A stretch of DNA of 15,057 nt from Gammaproteobacteria bacterium (GTDB lineage Bacteria > Pseudomonadota > Gammaproteobacteria > Enterobacterales > Alteromonadaceae). The translations under genes and the position numbers were made by a program. This document shows, one piece after another, positions 6,773 to 15,055 of the stretch. The notes beneath the pieces were generated by a model. That model saw only the letters and a list, made by a program, of their open reading frames with translations, did not search any database and was not told the DNA's origin. How positions within the stretch are numbered: position 1 is the first letter of the stretch; each line of letters starts with the position of its first letter. The stretch covers positions 6,970 to 22,026 of the forward strand of contig JAMCWV010000248.1 in the NCBI GenBank assembly GCA_023481025.1, read 5' to 3'.

Positions 6773-8308
6773 GTGTTGTTACAATCTGTGCAAAAGAAAC
6801 TAATTCAACCGCGTTGGCGTTATGGGTTCGCGCTCCTTGCCGGAACCCTGCTGACATTTAGTTACGCCCCATTTTCGCAAGCATGGCTAACCCCACTTCT
6901 GCTGAGCGCTTGGCTGCTGCTGCTTGTCCGTAGCCAAACCCCAAAACAGGCCGCGTTCACTGGTTTTAGTTTTGGTTTTGGCTGGTTCGCCGCTGGAATC
7001 AGCTGGGTGTATGTCAGTATTGATCAATTCGGTGGGACGCCGATCGTGGTCTCCGTTCTGATCATGGCCTTGCTTTGCGCCTACTTAGCGTTATTTCCAA
7101 CTCTTGCCGCTTGGCTCTGGTTTAAACTTCGACGTTATGGCAGTGGTTTAAGCCTGTTTCTGTTCCCCCTCATCTGGCTCGTGACAGAATTTATCCGGAG
7201 TTGGTTGTTCACTGGATTCCCATGGTTAGGCTTAGGCTACACGCAAACCTTCTCGGCATTGGGTAATTTTGCACCGCATCTTGGCGAAACTGGCATTGCC
7301 GTTGTTTTGTGGTTGATGGCGCTCGGCCTTACTTATTTCCTTTTGCACCGACGTTACGAATGGCTGTTTCTTCCCCTTGCGATTGTACTGCTGGCGTGGA
7401 ACGCACCGCGCTTAAATCCGCTGCAATACACAGGTGAGAGCACTTCTGTCGCTTTAGTCCAAGGCAATGTAATACAAGATCTCAAGTGGGATGCTGAGCA
7501 GCAATGGCCGAATTACGATACCTACATTGAACTAACTCAGCCATACCTCGAGCACGATTTAATCATTTGGCCAGAGTCGGCTATTACGTTTATTGAGCCA
7601 CTCGCACAGCGACCGTTAGCAAATCTTGATGACCTGTTACTGGCAGAAAAGACCACACTAATTAGCGGGATAATTGATTTAGATCGCTACACGGGTGAGT
7701 TCTACAACAGTATGATTGTCATGGGTAAGCAAGCGAGTGGTGGTTGGTCATACGGTCATGATAACCGCTACCAGAAACACCAATTACTTCCGATTGGTGA
7801 GTTTGTGCCATTTGAAAACCTATTGCGGCCGCTGGCACCGTTGTTTAATTTGCCGATGTCTTCGTTTAGTCGTGGCAGCTATATACAACCTAACCTAGAC
7901 GCCAATGGGCTCAATATCGCTGCCAACATTTGCTACGAAGTAGCGTTTTCACGGCAGATTCGCGCAAATGTAAACGCCAACACTCACTTTTTACTTACCA
8001 TTAGTAACGACACTTGGTTTGGTGATTCCCATGGGCCTCACCAGCATTGGCAAATTGCAGCGATGCGCGCACGAGAGTTGGGCCGCCCAATGTTGCGGGC
8101 CACCAATAACGGTATTACCGGCGTAATCGACCACACTGGCGCAACCTTGACGCGCTTACCTCAGTTCACAACGGCTGTGGCGAGCACGCAAGTTTTGCAT
8201 GTTGAAGGCGTGACGTATTTTGCGCGCTTTGGCGAGTGGTTTGTCTGGTTGATCGCATTGCTTTTTGCAAGTGTTGGTTGGCGCTGGAAAAAGCGAAATT
8301 CAGCGTAG
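6773..8308 (+). CDS. lnt: Apolipoprotein N-acyltransferase Lnt
   Basis: Integral inner-membrane enzyme that transfers a fatty acyl chain from a phospholipid to the N-terminal cysteine of apolipoproteins, the last step of lipoprotein maturation. Roughly six N-terminal membrane helices (about 15-210) are followed by a periplasmic nitrilase-like domain (about 225-475) and a last helix (about 484-502). The catalytic triad is visible as E268 (IIWPESA), K335 (NRYQKHQLLPIGEFVPFE) and C387 (NICYEVAF), nearly the same numbering as in E. coli. The length is 511 residues. The start is GTG 6773, supported by AAGG at 6761-6764 with 8-nt spacing. It lies 42 nt after ybeX. Its product would acylate the LptE encoded downstream. 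Confidence 0.97.
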   Translation: MLLQSVQKKLIQPRWRYGFALLAGTLLTFSYAPFSQAWLTPLLLSAWLLLLVRSQTPKQAAFTGFSFGFGWFAAGISWVYVSIDQFGGTPIVVSVLIMALLCAYLALFPTLAAWLWFKLRRYGSGLSLFLFPLIWLVTEFIRSWLFTGFPWLGLGYTQTFSALGNFAPHLGETGIAVVLWLMALGLTYFLLHRRYEWLFLPLAIVLLAWNAPRLNPLQYTGESTSVALVQGNVIQDLKWDAEQQWPNYDTYIELTQPYLEHDLIIWPESAITFIEPLAQRPLANLDDLLLAEKTTLISGIIDLDRYTGEFYNSMIVMGKQASGGWSYGHDNRYQKHQLLPIGEFVPFENLLRPLAPLFNLPMSSFSRGSYIQPNLDANGLNIAANICYEVAFSRQIRANVNANTHFLLTISNDTWFGDSHGPHQHWQIAAMRARELGRPMLRATNNGITGVIDHTGATLTRLPQFTTAVASTQVLHVEGVTYFARFGEWFVWLIALLFASVGWRWKKRNSA

Positions 8309-8363
8309 TCAATTTACGGTAAAGATTATACACTTAAGAGCTATTCAAGTTGAGGATAAACGC

Positions 8364-8576
8364 ATGATGAGTCATTTGTTTGATGCTGTTCTATTTACTG
8401 GCCTTGTTGCTGCTGCCGGCCTGGGTATCGCCTATTTGATTGTTGGCTTTTTACCTGCTCCAGAAAGTAACGAAGAACATGCCAATGTGAAATACCGCAT
8501 TGAAAACTTCTTTTTTGGTATCGGCGGTATCGTTATCGCACTAGTTTTGTGGTTGGGCATTATTTTTAATAGCTAA
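8364..8576 (+). CDS. Small two-helix membrane protein, unknown function
   Basis: I do not recognise this 70-residue protein. It has two predicted membrane helices (about 7-30 and 50-68) joined by a charged loop of about 19 residues that contains PAPESNEEHANVKYRIEN. Glycine-rich helix faces (GLVAAAGLGIAY; GIGGIVIAL) suggest packing against another membrane protein. ATG 8364 has GAGG at 8352-8355 with 8-nt spacing, a better ribosome site than most neighbours, which supports it as a real gene. It lies 55 nt after lnt and 75 nt before leuS on the same strand. No known motif, metal ligands or signal sequence are visible. Confidence 0.75.
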   Translation: MMSHLFDAVLFTGLVAAAGLGIAYLIVGFLPAPESNEEHANVKYRIENFFFGIGGIVIALVLWLGIIFNS

Positions 8577-8651
8577 CCCTATGCTCGCTGGGCGGCTAAT
8601 CGCAAAGCCGGCGCGTCACCATACAGAATACAGAGAATACAGGTAGTAAAC

Positions 8652-11243
8652 ATGACCCGGAGAATTGAAGAACAATACCAACCAAGTGCATTGGAAAGCG
8701 AAGTCCAACAGCGCTGGGAAGCTGAGCAAGTCTTTGCCGCGCACGAGGACGATAACAAAGAGAAGTTCTATTGCCTCTCTATGTTCCCGTATCCAAGCGG
8801 CAAGCTCCACATGGGTCATGTGCGCAACTACACGCTCAGCGACGTGGTTTCGCGTTATCAGCGTTTACACGGTAAAAACGTATTACATCCTATTGGTTGG
8901 GATGCCTTCGGTTTGCCTGCGGAGAACGCAGCAATTCAAAACAACACAGCACCAGCCAAGTGGACCTATCAAAACATTAGCGATATGCGCGGGCAACTGA
9001 AAGCGCTAGGTTTTGGTTATGACTGGAACCGTGAATTTGCCACCTGTGAACCTGAATACTACCGTTGGGAGCAGTGGTTCTTTACGAAGCTTTACGAGAA
9101 AGGCCTCGTGTACAAAAAGAACGCAACCGTCAACTGGGACCCGGTCGACCAGACCGTGCTTGCCAATGAACAAGTTATTGACGGTCGCGGTTGGCGATCA
9201 GGAGCCATTGTTGAGCAAAAAGAAATTCCACAATGGTTTGTTAAAATTACCGCTTATGCGGAAGAGTTACTTCAAGATTTAGACCAACTGGACGGTTGGC
9301 CTGATCAAGTCAAAGCCATGCAGCGCAACTGGATTGGTCGCTCTGAAGGCGTGCAGATTACCTTTAATGTCGACCAGTTCGACATGCAAGTCAGTGTGTA
9401 TACCACCCGCCCAGACACCTTTTTCGGCGTTACTTACATGGCGGTTGCGGCTCAACATCCGCTGGCACAAAAAGCTGCAGCAGAGAATGCCGACGTGGCT
9501 GCCTTTGTCGAGAGCTGCAAGCAACAGAAAGTTGCCGAAGCTGACTTGGCAACGATGGAGAAACGCGGAATTGCGACCGGCTATACGGCGACTCACCCAC
9601 TCACTGGCGAACAAGTGCCAATTTGGGTTGCTAACTTCGTGCTAATGGACTACGGAACGGGTGCCGTGATGGCTGTGCCTGCGCACGATCAGCGTGACTT
9701 GATCAGGCCAAAAGCGTACGGTCTGCAAATTACCCCTGTGATCAGCCCGCTTGAAGGTGAGCATGACTTTACGGTTGCTGCATTGACCGAGAAAGGCACT
9801 CTCGTGAATTCCGGTGAGTTTGACGGCTTAAGCTCAGAAGATGGGTTCAACGCCATCGCTGACAAACTTGCCAGCATGGGGATTGGTGAGCGCCAAGTGA
9901 ATTATCGCTTACGCGATTGGGGTGTTTCCCGTCAACGTTATTGGGGCGCACCTATTCCAATGTTGAATCTGGAAAATGGTGAGTCAGTGCCGGTTGCCGA
10001 GCAAGATCTTCCGGTTGTTCTGCCAGAGGACGTGGTGATGAATGGCGTCACATCGCCAATTAAAGCAGATCCAGAATGGCGCAAAACAAGTTACAACGGC
10101 CTCCCTGCAGAACACGAAACCGATACATTCGACACCTTTATGGAGTCGAGCTGGTATTACGCACGCTATTGCTCACCGAATGCTGACAGTATGCTTGATC
10201 CAGCAAAAGCGAACTACTGGTTACCTGTTGACCAATATATTGGCGGGATTGAACATGCAATCTTGCACCTGTTGTATGCGCGATTCTTCCACAAACTGAT
10301 GCGTGACACTGGTTTAGTTGAGTCCGACGAGCCGTTCAAGCGCTTACTCTGTCAGGGGATGGTCTTAGCAGATAGCTTCTACCGTGAAGATTCTCATGGG
10401 GGTAAGTCTTGGTTCTCGCCTGTCGACGTTGAAGTTAAACGCAACGAAAAAGGTGAGGTCGTCGAAGCGATCTACGTAAAAGACGGGCAGCCTGTGATTC
10501 ATGGTGGCGTCAATAAAATGTCGAAGTCAAAGAACAACGGCATTGACCCACAAATCATGGTTGACAAGTACGGCGCTGACACCGTCCGTTTATTTATGAT
10601 GTTCGCTGCGCCTCCAGAGCTGACACTGGAATGGTCTGACTCAGGCGTCGAAGGTGCGCACCGTTTCTTGCGTCGAGTCTGGAAACTGGTCTATGACTTC
10701 CAAACGTTTGCCGGCCAACAACAACTTGACGTCACAACTTTAACCGCTGACCAGAAAACATTGCGACGTGAAGTCCACCGTGCGATTGCGAAAGTTAGCG
10801 ATGACATGGGTCGTCGTCAGAACTTCAACACGGCAATTGCGGCGATCATGGAGTTAAGTAATCACCTGCAAAAGGCACCTTTGACTTCCGTTAATGATAA
10901 AGCTCTGATGCAAGAAGCGCTCGATGCGGTTGTCCTAATGTTATCGCCGATTACGCCACATATTTGTGAACGCATGTGGCAGGCACTTGGTCACGCAAGT
11001 GATATCAATTTTGCACAATGGCCGACGCTTGATGAAGCCGCTCTAGTTGAAGATGAGAAGCTCGTGGTCTTGCAAGTAAATGGAAAAGTACGCGCAAAGA
11101 TCACCGTCCCTGCTGACATTAGCAAGGACGACATCGAGCGCGAAGCGCTGGCGCAACCACAAATTCAGAAGTTCTTAGAAGATGTTACGGTCCGTAAAGT
11201 TATCTACGTGCCGGGCAAATTGGTGAATATCGTTGCAAATTAA
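8652..11243 (+). CDS. leuS: Leucyl-tRNA synthetase
   Basis: Class I aminoacyl-tRNA synthetase that charges tRNA-Leu, including the Leu(CAG) tRNA at 217-303. The 863 residues contain the HIGH-type motif HMGH (53-56, in [16 protein letters not shown]), and the CP1 editing domain with TTRPDTFFG (from 251) and [20 protein letters not shown] lies at 622-626, followed by the anticodon-binding helical domain and the C-terminal domain. The zinc-finger-like region reads [12 protein letters not shown] and lacks the cysteines found in E. coli; I recall the same form in other gammaproteobacteria, so activity should not be affected. ATG 8652 is preceded by AGG at 8641-8643. The gene end overlaps the lptE start by 11 nt. 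Confidence 0.98.
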   Translation: MTRRIEEQYQPSALESEVQQRWEAEQVFAAHEDDNKEKFYCLSMFPYPSGKLHMGHVRNYTLSDVVSRYQRLHGKNVLHPIGWDAFGLPAENAAIQNNTAPAKWTYQNISDMRGQLKALGFGYDWNREFATCEPEYYRWEQWFFTKLYEKGLVYKKNATVNWDPVDQTVLANEQVIDGRGWRSGAIVEQKEIPQWFVKITAYAEELLQDLDQLDGWPDQVKAMQRNWIGRSEGVQITFNVDQFDMQVSVYTTRPDTFFGVTYMAVAAQHPLAQKAAAENADVAAFVESCKQQKVAEADLATMEKRGIATGYTATHPLTGEQVPIWVANFVLMDYGTGAVMAVPAHDQRDLIRPKAYGLQITPVISPLEGEHDFTVAALTEKGTLVNSGEFDGLSSEDGFNAIADKLASMGIGERQVNYRLRDWGVSRQRYWGAPIPMLNLENGESVPVAEQDLPVVLPEDVVMNGVTSPIKADPEWRKTSYNGLPAEHETDTFDTFMESSWYYARYCSPNADSMLDPAKANYWLPVDQYIGGIEHAILHLLYARFFHKLMRDTGLVESDEPFKRLLCQGMVLADSFYREDSHGGKSWFSPVDVEVKRNEKGEVVEAIYVKDGQPVIHGGVNKMSKSKNNGIDPQIMVDKYGADTVRLFMMFAAPPELTLEWSDSGVEGAHRFLRRVWKLVYDFQTFAGQQQLDVTTLTADQKTLRREVHRAIAKVSDDMGRRQNFNTAIAAIMELSNHLQKAPLTSVNDKALMQEALDAVVLMLSPITPHICERMWQALGHASDINFAQWPTLDEAALVEDEKLVVLQVNGKVRAKITVPADISKDDIEREALAQPQIQKFLEDVTVRKVIYVPGKLVNIVAN

Positions 11244-11757
11244 TCTGTTTCAAATCGTGAATCGACAAAGCCGTAACGTGGGACATGTGCTGCTAGCACT
11301 TGTCCTTGCTGCGGCACTGAGTAGCTGCGGCTTTCAACTTCGCGACGACTATCAGATTGCCTCTGAGATTCAGCACCTGCGCCTTGAAGGCGATCCACGC
11401 AGCGAGGCGTATCGCGCGGTCGCGGGGGCACTCGAACGTCGTGCCGTGGAACTCAGAGACAGCAGTGACTATTTTCCAGCCGTGATTCTTGGTGATGATC
11501 GCCTTGAGCGACGCATTCTCTCAATGCTTGCTTCCGGACAAGTTGCCGAATATGAACTTATCTACGTACTTCCGGTAACCGTTGTTCTTGCTAATGGTGA
11601 CGCCCACTCACACAACATTCAAATTCTTCGGGACTACCAAGACGATCCGAACTTTGCTTTAGCAAAAACCCGAGAGCTTGAGTTATTGGTGCAAGAAATG
11701 CGTTCCGAAGCCGCACGACGGCTCTTAATGCTCTTAAACAGAACGGTTCGGGAGTAA
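11233..11757 (+). CDS. lptE: LPS-assembly lipoprotein LptE
   Basis: Outer-membrane lipoprotein that plugs and assists the LptD barrel, which inserts lipopolysaccharide into the outer leaflet. The 174-residue precursor has a lipoprotein signal peptide: a basic start, a hydrophobic stretch [11 protein letters not shown] and the lipobox LSSC with cysteine at residue 32, followed by GFQLRD as in E. coli LptE. The mature part contains the usual [15 protein letters not shown] strand and the [24 protein letters not shown] segment near the C-terminus. The start is TTG 11233 within the end of leuS, with GGTGA at 11222-11226 (6-nt spacing). GTG codons at 11257 and 11278 are alternatives that would still leave a signal peptide. 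It is followed 2 nt later by holA, as in E. coli. Confidence 0.92.
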   Translation: MQINLFQIVNRQSRNVGHVLLALVLAAALSSCGFQLRDDYQIASEIQHLRLEGDPRSEAYRAVAGALERRAVELRDSSDYFPAVILGDDRLERRILSMLASGQVAEYELIYVLPVTVVLANGDAHSHNIQILRDYQDDPNFALAKTRELELLVQEMRSEAARRLLMLLNRTVRE

Positions 11758-11759
11758 TC

Positions 11760-12866
11760 ATGCAAGTCTATCCCGAACGCCTTAAGCAACAGTTGCAAGA
11801 CCAACTTGCGCCGGTGTATTTGGTGTTTGGCGATGATCCATTTCTCGTTGCCGAAGCCTGCGACAACATTCGTCAAGCAGCCAAATCTCAAGGATTTGAT
11901 GAGCGTAAACGATTGGTTCAAGACAAAGATTTTGACTGGCATGCTCTCGTTGAAAGTAGTCAAACCTTATCCTTGTTTAGTAGCCAGCAACTGATTGAAC
12001 TTGAACTACCAGAGTTAAAGCTGGGGCGTGACGGCGGTAAAGCCTTAATCGACTTTTCGGCGCAGCAAGCACCCGACCAAATCCTATTACTATTTGGCCC
12101 ACAGCTCAAAAAAGCCCAAAAGGACAGTAAGTGGTTTAAAACGCTCACACAAAAAGGCGTGTTTGTTCCAGTCTACACCCCAAGCCTAGCTCAACTGCCT
12201 AATTACATCCGTGGGCGCGCGCAGCAACTCGAACTCCGCTTAAGCCAAGACGCTGTGCAACTGCTTGCGAGCTTGTATGAAGGTAACCTGCTCGCTCTCC
12301 AGCAAAGCTTGGAAAAACTGCAATTATTGTATCTCAACCAAAACAACGCTCAGAGCTCTGAACTTAATGCGGAGCAAGTGCAAACCATGGTTGAGGATAA
12401 TAGCCGCTATGACTTATTTGCCTTACAAGATGCCATTTTGAGCCAAGACTACGCTGCATTCGTCCATTGCATGCAGCGTTTACTCGAAACGGGTACCGAC
12501 ATTGTTCTCATCCACTGGTTGTTAGTTCGTTTGCATCAGAGCTTGAAGAAAGTTCGCTATGCTCAGCGCCAGAACAAACCAGTCAAGGCAGCCATGGAAG
12601 CTGAGCAAATTTGGGATAAGAATCAAACGGCGTTTTTAGCACTGTTGAGCAGCGACAGTCCGGCTCGAAATCATGCTCGTATAGAACTCTTAGAGCGCTT
12701 GGAACTTGCAATTAAGCGCGATAGTGGCGAAGATCCAATTATCTTGGCCCTGCATGCAGGTCTTCTATTTTTTCAGCAAGGAAATCGTGCAATCGCACTT
12801 AATACCTATGCCCGAGACGAATTCTACAGCAACTCGCCATATAGCCATTTTGGGTGGAACCTTTGA
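11760..12866 (+). CDS. holA: DNA polymerase III delta subunit HolA
   Basis: Delta subunit of the clamp loader, which opens the beta sliding clamp. The protein aligns along its length with E. coli HolA: N-terminal YLVFGDDPFLV, LSLFSSQQLIELELPE in the clamp-contact region, LPNYIRGRAQQLEL, YEGNLLALQQSLEKLQLL, then the helical collar domain. It is 368 residues against 343 in E. coli. Most of the excess is a tail of about 20 residues after FFQQGNRAIA that is encoded within the start of nadD. The true end of the family domain is around residue 345. ATG 11760 has GGGAG at 11750-11754 with 5-nt spacing. Confidence 0.95.
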   Translation: MQVYPERLKQQLQDQLAPVYLVFGDDPFLVAEACDNIRQAAKSQGFDERKRLVQDKDFDWHALVESSQTLSLFSSQQLIELELPELKLGRDGGKALIDFSAQQAPDQILLLFGPQLKKAQKDSKWFKTLTQKGVFVPVYTPSLAQLPNYIRGRAQQLELRLSQDAVQLLASLYEGNLLALQQSLEKLQLLYLNQNNAQSSELNAEQVQTMVEDNSRYDLFALQDAILSQDYAAFVHCMQRLLETGTDIVLIHWLLVRLHQSLKKVRYAQRQNKPVKAAMEAEQIWDKNQTAFLALLSSDSPARNHARIELLERLELAIKRDSGEDPIILALHAGLLFFQQGNRAIALNTYARDEFYSNSPYSHFGWNL

Positions 12867-13494
12867 TCCTGTCCATTGGGGGCACCTCAAGCCTGTCCTG
12901 AGTTTAGCCGATCAATTTGGTTGGCATCGAGTCCATTTATTACCCACCTGCGCACCACCGCATCGTGCACAACCACAAGTACTCGATACGCATCGCCTTG
13001 GAATGCTAGACGCTGCAGCATCACTCGATAGCCGTTTCCAAGTGGATGACTGGGAGCTGCGACAAGGACTTCCCTCACGCACCCTACCAACTTTGAAACA
13101 TTTTCAGCACGAATGTACGAATGCCTGCCTGTATTTTATTATTGGTTTGGATAGCCTCCTGAACCTGCCCGACTGGTTACATTGGGAACGGTTGTTTGAC
13201 TACGCGAACTTCGTTGTCATGCCTCGTCCCGGTTATACGCTCGAAGGCTGCCGACCAGAAATCACTGAATTACTCAAACAGCGACAAGTAAGCGCCGACA
13301 CCTTCAAAGGTGGCGTTGGTAAAATCTATATCGCTGAATGTGCCCCGGTCGATAGCTCAGCAACAGAACTACGCGAGCAACTGGCGCAATTAGCTGAATG
13401 CCCAGCTATGTTACCTAAACCGGTTTGGGACTACATTCGCACCCATAATTTGTATGCGCTCAGCAGTAATAGCGACGCTGCTTTAAATAATTAA
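12808..13494 (+). CDS. nadD: Nicotinate-mononucleotide adenylyltransferase NadD
   Basis: Transfers AMP from ATP to nicotinate mononucleotide to form deamido-NAD, a step in NAD synthesis. It carries the nucleotidyltransferase signature GGTFDPVHWGH (16-26), PPHRAQP, the IIGLDSLLNLPDW segment and the C-terminal SSATELR (ISSTxxR-type) motif. The 228 residues compare with 213 in E. coli. ATG 12808 is listed as the start but has no ribosome site. GTG 12787, seven codons upstream in frame, has AAGGA at 12778-12782 and may be the true start. Either choice overlaps the end of holA, by 59 or 80 nt. Unlike E. coli, no cobC lies between nadD and rsfS. Confidence 0.95.
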   Translation: MPETNSTATRHIAILGGTFDPVHWGHLKPVLSLADQFGWHRVHLLPTCAPPHRAQPQVLDTHRLGMLDAAASLDSRFQVDDWELRQGLPSRTLPTLKHFQHECTNACLYFIIGLDSLLNLPDWLHWERLFDYANFVVMPRPGYTLEGCRPEITELLKQRQVSADTFKGGVGKIYIAECAPVDSSATELREQLAQLAECPAMLPKPVWDYIRTHNLYALSSNSDAALNN

Positions 13495-13539
13495 CCAACG
13501 CTTTACATGCCGTCCTTGCTGCACCACAGACCGAACTCG

Positions 13540-13548
13540 TGGTACACT
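13540..13548 (+). promoter_or_regulatory. Candidate extended -10 promoter for rsfS-rlmH-mrdA
   Basis: TGG-TACACT matches an extended -10 (TGN plus TACACT, close to TATAAT). It lies in the 89-bp gap after nadD, 35 nt before the rsfS start. TTGCTG at 13516-13521 is 21 nt upstream, too far for a standard -35. The gap size and motif suggest a secondary promoter inside the gene cluster. Confidence 0.35.
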
Positions 13549-13583
13549 TGCGCGGTTAAAAATTCATGAGGAGTAAGTGAACC

Positions 13584-13901
13584 TTGCAAACTGAACAATT
13601 GCGCGATTTTGTGGTCGATAAAGCAGACGATCTAAAAGCTCGTGACATCCACGTATTGGATGTTCGAAAAAAAACTGACGTCACTGATTTTTTAGTGATT
13701 TGTTCAGGTAATTCAAAAACTCACGTTCGCAGTATTGCGAGCCATGTTGCTACGGAAGCGAAACATGCTGGTGAACCCGCATTGGGCGTCGAAGGTGAAG
13801 ACGACGGCGAGTGGGTCTTGGTGGATTTTGGGCCTGTTGTGGTGCACGTCATGCAAGACGCAACCCGCGACTTTTACCAACTCGAGAAACTTTGGGGTTA
13901 A
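13584..13901 (+). CDS. rsfS: Ribosomal silencing factor RsfS
   Basis: Binds ribosomal protein L14 on the 50S subunit and blocks subunit joining, lowering translation under starvation. It is 105 residues, the same length as E. coli RsfS, with the conserved LDVRKKTDVTDFLVICSG, HVRSIA and GEWVLVDFGPVVVHVMQ...YQLEKLWG. The start is TTG 13584, fixed by agreement with the family N-terminus (MQTEQLRDFVVDK). The Shine-Dalgarno GAGGAG is at 13568-13573, 10 nt upstream. A 4-codon mini-ORF (13566-13580) overlaps that site. rlmH begins 9 nt after the stop. Confidence 0.96.
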   Translation: MQTEQLRDFVVDKADDLKARDIHVLDVRKKTDVTDFLVICSGNSKTHVRSIASHVATEAKHAGEPALGVEGEDDGEWVLVDFGPVVVHVMQDATRDFYQLEKLWG

Positions 13902-13910
13902 TTCGCTCGC

Positions 13911-14381
13911 ATGCGTTTGCAGTTAATTGCCGTTGGCAACAAAATGCCCGACTGGGTCAGCACTGGCTACCACGAGTATGCTAAACGCATGCCCCCTGAG
14001 TTACCACTTGAACTAATTGAAATTGCAGCGGGTAAGCGGGCAAAAAAAGCCGACATCGGCAAGCTCACACAGCAAGAAGGTGAGAAGATGCTCGCGGCGT
14101 TAAAAGGCCCTACCCACGTTGTCACGCTGGAAGTGAATGGCAAGCCATGGGATACCCATAAATTGTCTCAGCGCATGCAGCAATGGCAACTTGATGGTCG
14201 CAACGTGGCCTTTATGGTCGGCGGCCCGGAAGGCCTCGCACCGGAAGTGCAAGCACGCAGTGATGAGCGCTGGTCGTTATCACCGCTGACCTTGCCGCAT
14301 CCGATGGTGCGGGTCATTCTTGCGGAAGCACTCTTCCGCGCTTGGAGTTTATTGAATAATCACCCTTATCATCGCGAATAA
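13911..14381 (+). CDS. rlmH: 23S rRNA (pseudouridine1915-N3)-methyltransferase RlmH
   Basis: SPOUT-class methyltransferase that methylates N3 of pseudouridine 1915 in helix 69 of 23S rRNA, acting on assembled 70S ribosomes. The 156 residues compare with 155 in E. coli. The signature elements are [15 protein letters not shown] at the start, [10 protein letters not shown], the SAM-knot [13 protein letters not shown], and the C-terminal [34 protein letters not shown]. The ATG at 13911 is unambiguous. It sits between rsfS and mrdA with gaps of 9 and 2 nt, the same order as in E. coli. Confidence 0.98.
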   Translation: MRLQLIAVGNKMPDWVSTGYHEYAKRMPPELPLELIEIAAGKRAKKADIGKLTQQEGEKMLAALKGPTHVVTLEVNGKPWDTHKLSQRMQQWQLDGRNVAFMVGGPEGLAPEVQARSDERWSLSPLTLPHPMVRVILAEALFRAWSLLNNHPYHRE

Positions 14382-14383
14382 TA

Positions 14384-15031
14384 ATGCCAAAAAAACGCGT
14401 CGCTATCCGAAACCATCAAGCCGAGGCCGCTCTATTTAGCCGCCGCGCGGTGGTGACATTGGTGATCGTTTTCGGTGTCTTTTTGGTTTTATTGAACAAC
14501 CTATACACCCTGCAAGTTAAAAACTTCCAAGAGTTTCAGACGCGATCAAATAGCAACCGAATCATGGTCTTGCCCGTCGCACCGAACCGTGGTTTGATCT
14601 ATGACCGCAATGGCGTTTTGCTTGCCGATAATATTCCTGTCTATAGCCTCGAAGTATTACCCACGGAAGTACGTGATTTACGTGCGACACTTGAAGAGCT
14701 GCAATCACTCCTTGAACTCGACGAACAAGTCGTTGACGAATTTTATCAACGCTTAAGACAGGCGCGACGTTTTCCGCAAGTCACCTTTGCTGAGCAACTT
14801 AGTGAAGACCAGGTCGCTCGATTTGCATCGGTCCAGCATCGATATCCCGGTATTAACGTCGAAGGTCGTCTGCAGCGTTTTTACCCGCATCGAGAGCTTT
14901 TTGCGCATGCGCTTGGCTATGCCGAGCTTATGAGCAAGGTCGTAATAAAAGGTGTTGCAGGATTCAGCGATTGCTTTTGTGACATTGACCCAACCATGGC
15001 CATGTTGACGCCAATCTCGGAACCGACGTGA
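14384..15031 (+). CDS. mrdA: Peptidoglycan transpeptidase PBP2 (MrdA), 5' part only, broken
   Basis: PBP2 is the elongation-specific transpeptidase that works with RodA in lateral cell-wall growth. The first 179 or so residues (to about 14920) are authentic: a short cytoplasmic tail with AEAALFSRRA, a membrane anchor (about 22-42), LQVKNFQEFQTRSN, APNRGLIYDRNG (66-77) and the pedestal region through RFYPHRELFAHALGY. After that the frame reads the antisense of inverted mrdA sequence and meets a stop at 15029-15031, so residues from about 180 to 215 are not PBP2. The complete protein should exceed 600 residues. The whole catalytic domain is missing from this strand. ATG 14384 is 2 nt after rlmH and has no clear ribosome site. 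Confidence 0.9.
   Translation: MPKKRVAIRNHQAEAALFSRRAVVTLVIVFGVFLVLLNNLYTLQVKNFQEFQTRSNSNRIMVLPVAPNRGLIYDRNGVLLADNIPVYSLEVLPTEVRDLRATLEELQSLLELDEQVVDEFYQRLRQARRFPQVTFAEQLSEDQVARFASVQHRYPGINVEGRLQRFYPHRELFAHALGYAELMSKVVIKGVAGFSDCFCDIDPTMAMLTPISEPT
14915..14930. other. Inversion or chimera junction in mrdA
   Basis: Plus-strand PBP2 homology ends with GGCTAT (LGY, 14915-14920), and minus-strand PBP2 homology ends on the complement of the same bases (LGI). The two halves therefore join within a few bases of 14918-14930, probably through short shared sequence. The intervening part of the gene (roughly 600-700 bp judged from E. coli PBP2) is absent. Confidence 0.8.
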
Positions 15032-15055
15032 CACGCCCTCAAGTTGGTACCAACC
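14918..15055 (-). pseudogene. mrdA: Inverted internal fragment of mrdA (PBP2 transpeptidase domain)
   Basis: Read on the minus strand from 15055 down to 14918, this gives 46 codons that align without gaps to the E. coli PBP2 segment beginning GWWQLPG. Shared elements are GW.QL, R.RDW, GHG, NVTK and the catalytic SxN-type motif, here SCN followed by TF. Homology ends at LGI, at about 14918, just where plus-strand mrdA homology also ends. The fragment has no start and runs off the window. It belongs about 200 codons further into the same gene, in the opposite orientation. Confidence 0.88.

Noticed and set aside
8265..8363. N-terminal extension of the small membrane protein into lnt
   Set aside because: The open frame extends back over the lnt end, but the ribosome site GAGG at 8352-8355 and the start of the hydrophobic helix support ATG 8364.
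8621..8642. Three spaced copies of ATACAG just before leuS
   Set aside because: The repeat is very short, not evenly spaced, and has no symmetry. It is probably chance.
9174..9230. Loss of zinc-binding cysteines in LeuRS suggesting a defective enzyme
   Set aside because: The GRGWRSGA form without cysteines is, from memory, common in functional gammaproteobacterial LeuRS, and all catalytic and editing motifs are intact.
14753..15034. A 93-codon minus-strand reading frame at the right end taken as one gene
   Set aside because: Only its upper part (15034 down to about 14918) is real, as a PBP2 fragment. Below that it is the antisense of the plus-strand mrdA N-terminal half, so it is a chimera and not a gene.
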